Below, in pieces: positions 9,322 through 18,891 of a stretch of DNA of 64,000 bases. Under the pieces are notes generated by a model that did no database searches, was not told where the DNA came from, and saw only the letters and a program-made list of their open reading frames with translations. The stretch comes from Bacteroidia bacterium (GTDB lineage Bacteria > Bacteroidota > Bacteroidia > B-17B0 > Aurantibacillaceae), in assembly GCA_016787785.1 (NCBI GenBank), contig JAEUTO010000011.1, forward strand, positions 516,115 to 580,114, read 5' to 3'. Numbering within the stretch: position 1 is the first letter of the stretch; each line of letters begins with the position of its first letter. The translations under genes and the position numbers were made by a program.

Positions 9322-12147
9322 CTACTTCTTACTCTCTGCCGCTTTTGCAGCTGCTTTTGCCTGGGCATCTGCAATTGTTTGCTGGCATTTTGCGTCAGCA
9401 TCGCTCACGATCTTAGCAACTTTTTCGTCTACTTTTTTCTTGGCAACTTCTGCAGCTTTTTTAGCAGCAATTTTTGCAATTGGGTTACTGGCTTGTTCAA
9501 TTAATTTATCTGCTTCTGCATAACCGTCGGCTTTAGATTTATCGGCATTAGCTTGTGCTTCTGCTTTTTGTTTTTCGCACTGTGCTTTGGCATCTTCTAA
9601 TATTTTTTGTGCTTCTTCTGCCGCTTTGTCAATTGCATTATTTACAACTTGTGTTGTTACAGTAGCAACTGTACTTTTTACATCGTCTTTTAAACTTGTT
9701 TTAACTTCCGGTTTCATAACCGTTCCGCCAAACAAAGCGGTTACTTTTATTTTATCACCAACAGTTACGTTAGTTCCCGCGGCAGCATTACCTTGCGCCA
9801 ATAAACTTGTAAGCGCAGAATTAGCAGCGCCACCAAACATGGCTTTTGGTATTTCCATTTTCCATTTGTAATCTATCGTTTGGTCAAAACCTGTACTACC
9901 GCTAATGTTGGTTGGCACATTCGCTACCTTGGTATCAAACGGTGCCATTACAACACGCCCATCTTTTATCTGATAGTTCACTAAAAGATTATCTACGTCC
10001 ATACTTTTAAGTTGTTCAATTTTTAAAGCCTCGCCTAATTTAACGAACGGAGGGAAACCGCCCACATTTACTTTAGCAGTTTTAAATGTACCGTTTGCTC
10101 TTACAGCATTTAGGTCCGGTTCCATTTTATCGTTTAAAGAAGTATTAAAGTTCTCTAACGTTGCAGTGAATTTACCCTTTGCATATTGTCCAACCGGCGC
10201 TAATTTTTGCACCGTGTTAAACGATTTAAAGGTTTCCTGGATATCAAAGTTCTCAACTTTTAAATTTAAACCTGTTGTTGGTTTTTTAATGTTAGATGTT
10301 TCGTAAAAACCATTTACAGTTAATGCACCACCCATGGTGTTCATGCGTAAATTGGTCATGTCTACTTTTTGGTTACGCACCACAACATTACCAACCATAT
10401 TATCTAAAATTAAATTGGTATAAATTACTTTACCAATTTTTGCATCTAAATTAAAATCAATATTAGCAGGCACTGCTGCAACGCCGGTAGATGCAGTCGA
10501 TGTTGGCGCGGCCGTAGTTGTTGTAGCAGCAGTAGTAGGTGTTGGTGGACCCATTAATTCGTTAAGATCCATTAAAGCAGAGTTAATAGCGAATGATCCT
10601 TTAATAAGATCGTCTTTAAACATGTATTGTAAAAGATTTTCAATTTTACCGCTTGCTTGTATATCACTCTTGCCCATTTTCGCATCAAACTTCGCTAACT
10701 CAACATACTGTGTTGTAAAATTTAAGAGCATAGAATTCAATTGAATTAAATACGCTACGCTTGCGGTTTTGTAATTCATTTTATCAATTCCTAGAGAACC
10801 GCTTGCTTTAAATTTGTCGTATTCTTTTTTGTCAATAGAACTCATGTGACCTGCAACGCTGATGTCAGATTTAATGATACCGCTAAGCTCATCACCTTTT
10901 TCGGTTGGAATAAAATCTTTCATGGTAGAAAGATCGATGGTTCCTTTTAATTCAGCAGTAATTCCCGGATCAGAGATCGGTGTCTTTACATGTGCGGCAA
11001 TGTCGATCGGGTTACCTGCTAACTCCATGTGGAAACGATTTACATCAACTGTTGTAGCATCTAAAACACCTGTCGGGTTTAATACTTTTACATCAATATT
11101 AATGTTGTTAACCGATTTTGGCAGGCTAGGGTATTTGAACATAGCATCTTTAATACTTAAGTTAACCCCAAAGGCAGGCATTTGCACCGCGTTGTATGTT
11201 CCTTTTGCATAACCATCCAAAGCTAATTTACCCGCAGTTTTTACCGAAGCAAAATCTTTAGAGTACACAGATGGAATTAAAGATAAGATAGATTTAAATT
11301 CTGTTTGGTTGGCTTTAAATTTAAGATCCATTTTAATGTTGGTGTCAGGCATTTCAACAAAACCATCAAAGCCCAGGGTAAGATCATTTAAACTAAATTC
11401 ATTTTCTTTAAACGTAAATTTCATTTTTGGCATATCCATATCAAGATCTGCTTTTAAATGTGTGTGTACCTCATTCAAATAAGCAACGCCACCCATTTTA
11501 AATGTTGTTTTCGCAATGTCCAGTAAATTATTCAACACAAAATTATCCTGTGTAAAATCGCCGTTCAGTTCGTAATTAAAATTTTCGAGTTTGGCATACA
11601 TGCCACCTTGTTGATCATCGTAAACAATGTGCGCTTCTTTAATTTTAAATTCTTTTAATTTAACCGAGAATTTTGAAGGAGCGCTTGTATCTGCAGGCGC
11701 AGCACCGGCAGAATCAGGACCCGCTTTTGCAATGTCCCAACTGGCTTTACCGTTCTTTAAAACCGTTCCAAAAATGCGGGCTTTATCAATAACAATGGAG
11801 TTAACGCCATAAGGTCCGCCGCTTATAACCGACTTTAAATTAATATCGGTGCTTAATGTATTAATGTAGGCAAGCGTATCTCCCGCAAATTCATTAACGC
11901 CAATTACACTCACTTTATTTATCTTAAATCTAAAATCGGGGAAAGAAGAAAAAATTGAAAGATCAAAATCGCCAAAATCTACTTTCGCGTTTAAATTATT
12001 ATTTGCCTGTTCTTTAACAATGGCAACAATTTTATCTTTAAAGATAAAAGGCGCTGCTATTAATAAAACAATAATTAATAATAACGAGATGCCACTCCAT
12101 TTCATAATGCGGCGAAACAAAGATTTTTTTGGTTTTGTAGTAGTCAT
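9322..12147 (-). CDS. AsmA-family envelope protein
   Basis: 941 residues. A basic N-terminus and one membrane helix (about 14-33) are followed by the AsmA opening (VDFGDFDLSIFSSFPDFRFKINKVSV) and a long repetitive beta structure. An AsmA-like C-terminal region contains the LRMNTMGGALTVNGFYE type motif. By family these are inner-membrane-anchored periplasmic proteins related to bridge-like lipid carriers and envelope homeostasis. The last 120 residues are unusual: an Ala/Lys/Glu-rich, probably coiled-coil tail with repeated ADAKAQ-like units. There is a Thr/Ala/Pro-rich linker near 530-550. The gene follows rpoD in the same orientation but is separated from it by a terminator. Confidence 0.88.
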   Translation of the reverse strand: MTTTKPKKSLFRRIMKWSGISLLLIIVLLIAAPFIFKDKIVAIVKEQANNNLNAKVDFGDFDLSIFSSFPDFRFKINKVSVIGVNEFAGDTLAYINTLSTDINLKSVISGGPYGVNSIVIDKARIFGTVLKNGKASWDIAKAGPDSAGAAPADTSAPSKFSVKLKEFKIKEAHIVYDDQQGGMYAKLENFNYELNGDFTQDNFVLNNLLDIAKTTFKMGGVAYLNEVHTHLKADLDMDMPKMKFTFKENEFSLNDLTLGFDGFVEMPDTNIKMDLKFKANQTEFKSILSLIPSVYSKDFASVKTAGKLALDGYAKGTYNAVQMPAFGVNLSIKDAMFKYPSLPKSVNNINIDVKVLNPTGVLDATTVDVNRFHMELAGNPIDIAAHVKTPISDPGITAELKGTIDLSTMKDFIPTEKGDELSGIIKSDISVAGHMSSIDKKEYDKFKASGSLGIDKMNYKTASVAYLIQLNSMLLNFTTQYVELAKFDAKMGKSDIQASGKIENLLQYMFKDDLIKGSFAINSALMDLNELMGPPTPTTAATTTTAAPTSTASTGVAAVPANIDFNLDAKIGKVIYTNLILDNMVGNVVVRNQKVDMTNLRMNTMGGALTVNGFYETSNIKKPTTGLNLKVENFDIQETFKSFNTVQKLAPVGQYAKGKFTATLENFNTSLNDKMEPDLNAVRANGTFKTAKVNVGGFPPFVKLGEALKIEQLKSMDVDNLLVNYQIKDGRVVMAPFDTKVANVPTNISGSTGFDQTIDYKWKMEIPKAMFGGAANSALTSLLAQGNAAAGTNVTVGDKIKVTALFGGTVMKPEVKTSLKDDVKSTVATVTTQVVNNAIDKAAEEAQKILEDAKAQCEKQKAEAQANADKSKADGYAEADKLIEQASNPIAKIAAKKAAEVAKKKVDEKVAKIVSDADAKCQQTIADAQAKAAAKAAESKK

Positions 12148-12208
12148 AATTCAGTAAATTTTGAATCATAAAAATAAGAAGAATTAGGTTAAGAACCCGA
12201 ATAAAATT

Positions 12209-12246
12209 AAAAAACCCCTTTGACCTGACATCAAAGGGGTTTTTTG
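12209..12246 (-). terminator. Rho-independent terminator after rpoD
   Basis: A perfect 13-bp stem (12211-12223 with 12231-12243) with a 7-nt loop, A/T-flanked on both sides, lies 100 bp downstream of the rpoD stop on the minus strand. Confidence 0.85.
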
Positions 12247-12345
12247 TGGAACTTAACTATGAAATGAAAAATTATAAAAGGTCAAATGTAAGATCGGGGC
12301 ATTGAGTATAAAACATTTTCCTTTTCCCTTACACTTTCCCTTTAA

Positions 12346-13212
12346 CTATCCTAAATAGGCTTTTAATAAACGGCTTCTGCTGCCATGTTTTAAACGGCGT
12401 ACCGCTTTTTCTTTTATCTGGCGTACACGCTCGCGTGTAAGATCAAATTTTTCGCCTATCTCTTCTAAAGAGTGTGCGTGTTTACCGCCAAGGCCAAAAA
12501 ACAATTTCACAACATCCGCTTCACGTTCTGTTAAAGTAGATAATGCGCGTGTAATTTCTAATTGTAAGCTCTCGCCAATTAATTCTTTATCCGGCGCTTG
12601 CGAACTTTCGTTTGTCATAAGATCATACATGCTTCCACCGTCTTCGCCCAGGGTTAAAGGCGCGTCCATACTTAAATGGCGGTTGTTGTTACGCATGGTA
12701 TCTTGTATATCCTGTGGCAACATTTCTAAAACTTCTCCTAACTCGTCGTAGCTTGGTTCTCTTTCAAGATCCTGCTCCATTTTAGAAAGTGTTTTATTTA
12801 TTTTATTAATGGCACCAATTTTATTTAATGGTAAACGCACAATACGGCTTTGTTCTGCCAAAGCCTGTAAAATGCTTTGACGGATCCACCATACGGCATA
12901 AGAAATAAATTTAAAGCCACGGGTCTCATCAAAACGCTGTGCTGCTTTTATTAAACCTAAATTTCCTTCATTTATAAGATCGGGTAAACTTAAGCCTTGA
13001 TTTTGATATTGTTTACTAACCGAAACCACGAAACGTAAATTGGCGCGCACTAATTTATCCAGCGCACGCTGATCGCCGGCTTTTATTTTTTGAGCTAAAA
13101 TTACTTCCTCTTCGGCAGTAATTAGTTCAACACGCCCAATATCGTGTAAGTACATATCTAAAGAAGCTGTTTCACGATTGGTGATCTGTTTGGTTATTTT
13201 GAGTTGTCTCAT
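12346..13212 (-). CDS. rpoD: Primary RNA polymerase sigma factor, short Bacteroidota type
   Basis: 288 residues. Sigma-70 regions are in order: 1.2 ([16 protein letters not shown]), region 2 with [35 protein letters not shown] and [13 protein letters not shown], region 3 (about 130-205), and region 4 ending in the helix-turn-helix with [17 protein letters not shown]. Region 1.1 and the non-conserved insert of E. coli sigma-70 are absent, as is usual for the primary sigma of this phylum. It directs transcription from TTTG/TAnnTTTG promoters. Transcribed alone, with two direct repeats just upstream and a strong terminator downstream. Confidence 0.97.
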   Translation of the reverse strand: MRQLKITKQITNRETASLDMYLHDIGRVELITAEEEVILAQKIKAGDQRALDKLVRANLRFVVSVSKQYQNQGLSLPDLINEGNLGLIKAAQRFDETRGFKFISYAVWWIRQSILQALAEQSRIVRLPLNKIGAINKINKTLSKMEQDLEREPSYDELGEVLEMLPQDIQDTMRNNNRHLSMDAPLTLGEDGGSMYDLMTNESSQAPDKELIGESLQLEITRALSTLTEREADVVKLFFGLGGKHAHSLEEIGEKFDLTRERVRQIKEKAVRRLKHGSRSRLLKAYLG

Positions 13213-13229
13213 AACTGGGGTATTTTATA

Positions 13230-13257
13230 ACTATTACGTGTATATAGACTATTACGT
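13230..13257. repeat. Direct repeat ACTATTACGT upstream of rpoD
   Basis: Two exact 10-bp copies at 13230-13239 and 13248-13257, 18 bp apart, lie within 50 bp of the rpoD start codon. They could be a regulator site or chance in AT-rich DNA. Confidence 0.4.
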
Positions 13258-13419
13258 TGGGTATAAAGTTTAGATACCTTAAAAAAAACTAAAAAAACGG
13301 CCAAATATTGAGCTAAAGCAAGGCTGTATTGAGTAAACAAAAGCCCGCTTGTTGAAAATAAAGCGCTTTTTTTGTTAAAAATGGCTTTTTTAACTGTCTA
13401 AATTGTGCGAAATTGGCGA

Positions 13420-15075
13420 ATGCTTAAACGGTTATACATAAGCAACTTTGCGCTTATAAATGAGATGGATGTTTCGTTTCCCGGCAAATTATCAGTAATT
13501 ACGGGCGAAACAGGGGCTGGAAAGTCGATTTTTTTAGAGGCACTTGGCCTGGTTCTGGGCAATAGAGCAGATCTGGCGGCTCTTCAAAATAAAAACAAAA
13601 AATGCATTATTGAAGCAGAATTTGATACAAAAGGACTGGAATTAAAAAGTTTTTTTGAAGAGAATGACCTTGATTTTGAGACCACCGTTTTATTACGAAG
13701 AGAAATTAGCACGGAAGGAAAATCGCGCAGTTTTTTAAACGATACACCCGTAGGGTTGAACAGTTTAAAATTATTGTCAGAAAAATTAATCGATATTCAT
13801 TCGCAACACCAAACGTTATTATTAAATCAAACTAATTTTCAGTTAGAAGTGCTGGATGCTTTTGCCGGAAGCTTAAATGAGTTTAAAGAATACAGAACCG
13901 AGTTTGGAAAATTAAATAAACTAAATACCGTTCTAAAAAATTTACTGGAACAGGAAACACAAGCAAAAAAAGAACTGGATTATTTTCAGTTCTTATTTAA
14001 TGAGTTGGAAGAATCAGAAATTAAGACCGGCGCTTTAAAAACGCTGGAAGAAGAAAGCGCGGCTTTAGAAAATGCCGAAACTATTAAAAGCACTTTATTA
14101 AATGCCGCCAACAGCATTAATGGCGGCGAAGAAAATGTTTTAAAAGCCTTAGCTATTGCCAAACAAAATTTACAAGCGCTTTCAAAATACGGGAAAAATT
14201 ATTCAGAATTCTTTGAAAGAATAAACTCTGCCTACATCGAATTAAAAGACCTTGCTTCTGAATTAGAAGACGCTGAAACAGAGGTAAACTTTGATAATGT
14301 AAAACTGAACGAGGTAAATAATAAGTTGGATAAATTGAACCGCTTGTTAAAAAAACACAACGTAAATACGGAAGAGGATCTGTTAAGCGTTAAAACAGAA
14401 ATTGAAAACAAGTTGACGCAGTTCGAATCTATAGAAAAAGACATAAACGATACGCAAAAACAAATTGATAAATTAAATGCTGTTTGTATAAAGATCGCTA
14501 AAAAATTAACTGAGACAAGAACCAAAGCAATTGCGGATATTGAAAAACAAGTAAAAGAAGTTTTGTCGGATCTCTCGATGCAAAACGCCAATTTTAAGAT
14601 CGATATATCTCAAACAAAAGAACTAACCGCAAATGGTTTCGACCAGGTTAAATTTTTATTCTCGGCTAACAAAGGTGTTGCATTAAGTGAGCTGCATAAA
14701 GTTGCCAGCGGTGGAGAATTATCGCGTTTGATGTTATGTTTAAAAGCGTTATTGGCTTCTAAAAAACAATTACCAACTATTATTTTTGATGAGATAGATA
14801 CAGGGGTAAGTGGCGATGTGGCAGATAAAATTGGCAACATACTTTTAAAAATGGGTAACACCATGCAGGTGGTTACCATTACGCATTTACCGCAAATGGC
14901 AAGTAAAGGCAATCATCATTTATTTGTTTATAAAAACGACGAGGCAGATAAAACGGTTTCGCATATTAAACAACTAAATAAAGAAGAACGTATTACCGAG
15001 ATCGCTAAAATGTTAAGCACCGGTAACCCAACAGCATCTGCACTAAAGAACGCCAAAGAACTTTTGAATGCTTGA
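13420..15075 (+). CDS. recN: DNA repair protein RecN
   Basis: 551 residues. A GTG start 15 bp upstream would add five residues. I prefer the ATG at 13420, which gives the family-typical MLKRLYISNFALI. Walker A is GETGAGKS (29-36), followed by a long coiled-coil middle, then the ABC signature VASGGELSRLML and Walker B IIFDEIDTGVSG with the D-loop and switch His in THLPQMA. SMC-like ATPase of double-strand break repair, cytoplasmic and nucleoid-associated, with usual family length. The stop overlaps the next gene by 8 bp. Confidence 0.96.
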   Translation: MLKRLYISNFALINEMDVSFPGKLSVITGETGAGKSIFLEALGLVLGNRADLAALQNKNKKCIIEAEFDTKGLELKSFFEENDLDFETTVLLRREISTEGKSRSFLNDTPVGLNSLKLLSEKLIDIHSQHQTLLLNQTNFQLEVLDAFAGSLNEFKEYRTEFGKLNKLNTVLKNLLEQETQAKKELDYFQFLFNELEESEIKTGALKTLEEESAALENAETIKSTLLNAANSINGGEENVLKALAIAKQNLQALSKYGKNYSEFFERINSAYIELKDLASELEDAETEVNFDNVKLNEVNNKLDKLNRLLKKHNVNTEEDLLSVKTEIENKLTQFESIEKDINDTQKQIDKLNAVCIKIAKKLTETRTKAIADIEKQVKEVLSDLSMQNANFKIDISQTKELTANGFDQVKFLFSANKGVALSELHKVASGGELSRLMLCLKALLASKKQLPTIIFDEIDTGVSGDVADKIGNILLKMGNTMQVVTITHLPQMASKGNHHLFVYKNDEADKTVSHIKQLNKEERITEIAKMLSTGNPTASALKNAKELLNA

Positions 15076-17017
15076 TAAAGTAATTGAAAAAATTCCTGCA
15101 CACATTAAATTTTTAATAAAGCTCTATTTATTAAATCTGGTTTTCTTTTTTGTTATTCGCTTTATTTTTTATTGCGTTAACCGTTCTACCGATGTTGGCG
15201 AAGTTCCTTTTTTTGAGAAGTTGATGGCCTTTAGAATGGGCCTTGAATTTGATACAGCTGTGTTTTGCTGGATAGCGTTCTTGCCGACACTTGTTTTTTC
15301 AATCAGTCATTTTTTAAAGCACAAAATAAAAAGCATTTATGTTTTTGGTTTTTATTCTTTTCTAATTTTAGAGTTAATTTATTTTTTTGTATGCATTGTT
15401 AACCTGCCTTATTTTGCACAATTTGGAAATCATTTAAACAGAAATGCGCTGCTGTGGAACGAAGATCCCGGTTTTATTGTTGGGATGATCTTTGGCAGTT
15501 TTTCGTATTGGGGCTATTTGCTGTTATACCTTGTTATTGCTTTTGTATTTTCAAAAATTGCCAAAGTTCTTTACAACAAATTCAGGTCAAAAATAGCAAT
15601 CGAAAAAGAAAGTAAACTTATTTTTTCTGTACTTATTTTTATTGTTTTTTCTGCAGTGCTGGTTTTGGGCGCAAGAGGTCGCACATCCGACAGAACAGGA
15701 CTTCACGAAGGCCTCTCTATTGTTTCGCAAAATAATTTTGTTAACCAGGTGGCCATTAATCCCAATTTTACTTTTTGGAAAACCCTTGTGTATAACGAAA
15801 GCAAAAAGCCATACGTGGTACCAAAAAATATTGACGAACAAATTGCTTACACGAGAAACTATTTGGGAATAAAGGGGCCGTTTGAACAAAATATAAATAG
15901 AGTAATAACCGACAGCGCCGGCAAAAAATACAATTTTGTAATAATTGTTATGGAAAGTATGTCGCTTTACAAAATGGGTTATTACAATGGCAAAAAACTA
16001 ACACCAAATTTTGATAAACTAATTGGCGAATCGGTTTTCTTTAATAATTTTTTCTCTTCAGGTATCCATACTTTTAATGGCTTGTTTTCTACAAGTAGCG
16101 GTTTTCCAAGTATATTGGCCGAAAAAGCGATGAAGTGTTATGTGAAAAAAGCGTTTCGTGGTGTAGGACCGTTGTTAAGCGAAGAGGGTTACGAAACGTA
16201 TGCCTACTCTACACACGATCCACACTTTGATAACATGGAAGGCTTTTATAAAATAAATAAGTTTGAGCATTTTGTAAGCCAATACGATTTCGATTTTTCG
16301 CAAGCTGAAAGTTCGCTTGGCGTACCCGATCATCTCTTATTTGATAAATTGCTGGAAGTAACTAACGCAAGGAAAAATGAAAAACCTTTTGTTGCAGTTC
16401 TAATGACTGCCTCAGATCACGGTCCGTGGAAAATACCGCAAGATATTCCCTTTAAACCAAACAGCGGCAGGGAACAAGATAACTGCACTTTATATGCCGA
16501 TTGGAGCATTGGCCGTTTTATGGAAATGGCAAAAAAAACTTCCTGGTATAAAAATACTGTGTTCATGTTTTTGGGCGATCATGGTTTATCTATGGGCCAT
16601 ACGTATGAAATGCCGATCTCTTATAATCATGTTCCTTTTGTTATTCATCAACCTGCGCTTTTTAAAGCCGATACTATTTCTTATCCTGCCTATCAACCCG
16701 ATGTGCCCGCAACCATTATGGGAATAATTGGCGCAACTTACACCAACAGTACATTTGGGATAAATATTTTAAAAGAGAAACATCCTTTTGTTGTTTTTTC
16801 TGCTGATGATAAAATTGGTTGTGTAGATAGCATGGGTTTTTATTATTATAAAACCCTTGCGAACAACCAACGCTTTTTAAGAAAATACAAGGATCTTGAT
16901 CCTGTAAACTATATAGACAGCATGAAACAAAAAAGTGATTCTATGGAAAAGAACATGATGATGATCTACGAATCGGCTAATTATTTTATAAGGAAAGATC
17001 ATTTTCTGTTCGAATGA
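15068..17017 (+). CDS. LTA synthase-like membrane phosphotransferase (sulfatase fold)
   Basis: 649 residues. Five N-terminal membrane helices (to about 205) are followed by a periplasmic alkaline-phosphatase superfamily domain: VIIVMESMS (metal-binding Glu), SGIHTFNGLFST (likely Thr nucleophile), DHGPW, and FLGDHGLSMGH (metal Asp-His). By family it transfers phosphoglycerol or phosphoethanolamine from lipid donors to envelope glycans. Gram-negative Bacteroidota lack lipoteichoic acid, so the acceptor is unknown. The start codon lies inside recN (8-bp overlap), implying coupled translation. A paralogue is encoded at 46989-48824. Confidence 0.88.
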   Translation: MLDKVIEKIPAHIKFLIKLYLLNLVFFFVIRFIFYCVNRSTDVGEVPFFEKLMAFRMGLEFDTAVFCWIAFLPTLVFSISHFLKHKIKSIYVFGFYSFLILELIYFFVCIVNLPYFAQFGNHLNRNALLWNEDPGFIVGMIFGSFSYWGYLLLYLVIAFVFSKIAKVLYNKFRSKIAIEKESKLIFSVLIFIVFSAVLVLGARGRTSDRTGLHEGLSIVSQNNFVNQVAINPNFTFWKTLVYNESKKPYVVPKNIDEQIAYTRNYLGIKGPFEQNINRVITDSAGKKYNFVIIVMESMSLYKMGYYNGKKLTPNFDKLIGESVFFNNFFSSGIHTFNGLFSTSSGFPSILAEKAMKCYVKKAFRGVGPLLSEEGYETYAYSTHDPHFDNMEGFYKINKFEHFVSQYDFDFSQAESSLGVPDHLLFDKLLEVTNARKNEKPFVAVLMTASDHGPWKIPQDIPFKPNSGREQDNCTLYADWSIGRFMEMAKKTSWYKNTVFMFLGDHGLSMGHTYEMPISYNHVPFVIHQPALFKADTISYPAYQPDVPATIMGIIGATYTNSTFGINILKEKHPFVVFSADDKIGCVDSMGFYYYKTLANNQRFLRKYKDLDPVNYIDSMKQKSDSMEKNMMMIYESANYFIRKDHFLFE

Positions 17018-17036
17018 TTTAACGCTACAATTTTAA

Positions 17037-17200
17037 ACCACATAGACACATAGAAAAAAGGGCACAATAAAGCTGCCCAAAAGACTCACATAATTTTCTT
17101 CGCATGCGAAGAAAATACTATGTATACTGTTATAGAGCTTGATGATTTTGTGCCTCTCGGAAAGGTTCTTCAATTGAGAGAAACTATGTGCCTATGTGGT
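17037..17200. repeat. MITE-like inverted repeat
   Basis: The ends are 17-bp inverted arms at 17037-17053 and 17184-17200 matching at 16 of 17 positions (accacatag-a/g-cacatag). Inside lie a hairpin (gggca...tgccc, 17061-17079) and a perfect 24-bp palindrome at 17093-17116 (half-site attttcttcgca). There is no coding potential. This looks like a non-autonomous miniature element or dispersed intergenic repeat. No second copy is present in the window, so mobility is not shown. Confidence 0.55.
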
Positions 17201-17307
17201 TAAATTTTTCTTTAATATTTCATGTTGTGTTCGGCGTCTTAGTGGTAAAAAATCGATAGTTATTTTGATCATAAATCGTATATTTACCCAACTAAAAAAC
17301 ACAAAAA

Positions 17308-18117
17308 ATGGCTTATAACTTATTAAAAGGAAAACGCGGAATTATTACCGGTGCATTAGATGAAAATTCAATTGCATGGCAAGTGGCTCTTAAAGCACAC
17401 GAGGAAGGTGCAACATTTGTACTTACTAATGCGCCAATTGCTATGCGCATGGGCGAAATAAATAAATTAGCAGCAGCAACCAATTCAAAAATAATTCCTG
17501 CCGATGCAACCAGCGTAGAGGAAATTGAAAAATTATATACCGAAGCAATGGCGCACCTAGGCGGCAAAATTGATTTTGTTTTACATTCAATTGGAATGAG
17601 TGTTAACATGCGCAAGGATATTCCGTATACAGAATTAAATTATGAATATTATCAAAAAGGTGCTGATATTTCTGCACTTTCTTTTCATAAAATGTTAGCG
17701 GTGGCATATAAATTGGATGCTATTAATGATTGGGGTTCTGTTGTGGCACTTACATACATGGGCGCTCAACGTGCATTCCCATTTTATACAGACATGTCAG
17801 ACATTAAAGCAATGTTAGAAAGTATTGCGCGCAGTTTTGGGTATCATTACGGCAAACGGAAAAACGTTAGAATAAATACAGTTTCACAATCTCCAACAAA
17901 AACAAAGGCCGGAACAAGTATTAAAGGCTTTTTGGATTTTTATGATTTTGCTGAGTTACAAGCGCCGCTTGGTAATGCCAGCGCCGAAGACTGCGCTAAT
18001 TTTTGCGTAGCTCTTTTTAGCGATATGACGAAGATGGTGACGATGCAAAATTTGTTTCATGATGGAGGTTATTCTTCAACAGGTGTTAGCCAGGAGCAAT
18101 TAAACAGAATGAAATAA
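17308..18117 (+). CDS. fabI: Enoyl-[acyl-carrier-protein] reductase (NADH)
   Basis: 269 residues, normal FabI length. The nucleotide-binding loop GIITGALDENSIAW is the FabI form of the SDR glycine motif. The active site is Y150 (LTYMGA), Y160 and K167 (FYTDMSDIK), the Y-x6-K arrangement that separates FabI from other SDRs. It reduces trans-2-enoyl-ACP in each round of fatty-acid elongation. Monocistronic, with a MITE-like repeat upstream and a strong terminator downstream. Confidence 0.97.
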   Translation: MAYNLLKGKRGIITGALDENSIAWQVALKAHEEGATFVLTNAPIAMRMGEINKLAAATNSKIIPADATSVEEIEKLYTEAMAHLGGKIDFVLHSIGMSVNMRKDIPYTELNYEYYQKGADISALSFHKMLAVAYKLDAINDWGSVVALTYMGAQRAFPFYTDMSDIKAMLESIARSFGYHYGKRKNVRINTVSQSPTKTKAGTSIKGFLDFYDFAELQAPLGNASAEDCANFCVALFSDMTKMVTMQNLFHDGGYSSTGVSQEQLNRMK

Positions 18118-18137
18118 TATTTTTTTAGAGTAGATTT

Positions 18138-18176
18138 AAAAACGTTTACTGAATTAATTTTCGGTAAACGTTTTTT
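18138..18176 (+). terminator. Rho-independent terminator after fabI
   Basis: A long stem (aaaaacgtttac with gtaaacgttttt, extended by four more pairs including one G-U) precedes T7, 20 bp after the fabI stop. The A-rich 5' side may also serve the convergent gene. Confidence 0.85.
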
Positions 18177-18204
18177 TATTGCTTTTAAATAGTGGTAAGC
18201 GGCA

Positions 18205-18786
18205 TTATTTTACAGATCTTTTTAAATCATAGTTTTGCGCTGTGCGCTTTGGCGTCTCGTTAAAACGCAGATCAGTGCAAGTTTCAAGGGTAAATATTTG
18301 TTTTTCGATAGCAGTTGTATAGACGGCGTTCGGACAAAATTCATCTTCGCTGGTATCAGAATTTGTAACCCCTAATGGCAGATCGGATAGCTGTTTAGTA
18401 AACGAGTTTATTAAGGTATCCTTCAATCGGTCGGCGTCGTAATAAGAAGCGCAATGTTTGAGGTTTTTACTAAAAAATCGGGTGTCAACACTTAATAATA
18501 ACGAAACAAGTCCCTTTTTAGAAATGCGAATGGTATAAAAGATATTTTTATACAATTTAATTTCAAAACGTTTGTTGCAAGAAATCATATTCGAATTAAT
18601 AAGCGTTTTACTGGATAATAATTCTATTTTATAGATACCGTGCTTTGAATGGTTAGACCTAAGGACCATACCGTTGAGCTTTATTTCGTTTGAAAAATTT
18701 TTTGGCGTTGCAGCAAAGCTACCATTTACGAAACGTAGTAGCATAAAGGCTGTTAGGATCAGGGATGAATAATATTTGTTTTTCAT
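18205..18786 (-). CDS. Secreted protein of unknown function
   Basis: 193 residues. A signal peptide ends near SFA-ATPK (about residue 26). The rest is a small beta-rich domain (GMVLRSNHSKHGIYKIELL ... KNIFYTIRISKKG) resembling the short carboxypeptidase-regulatory-like domains common in this phylum, but without a motif I can name. Four cysteines occur in the mature part. Likely periplasmic. Function unknown. Confidence 0.75.
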   Translation of the reverse strand: MKNKYYSSLILTAFMLLRFVNGSFAATPKNFSNEIKLNGMVLRSNHSKHGIYKIELLSSKTLINSNMISCNKRFEIKLYKNIFYTIRISKKGLVSLLLSVDTRFFSKNLKHCASYYDADRLKDTLINSFTKQLSDLPLGVTNSDTSEDEFCPNAVYTTAIEKQIFTLETCTDLRFNETPKRTAQNYDLKRSVK

Positions 18787-18891
18787 ACCACAAAGTTGGC
18801 GCTAATTAATTGGTTTAATCGCCTGATTTGCCGGGTAATGCCACATATGTAAGATTAGGCCGGATTATGTAGATAAGAGAATGCGCAGTAT

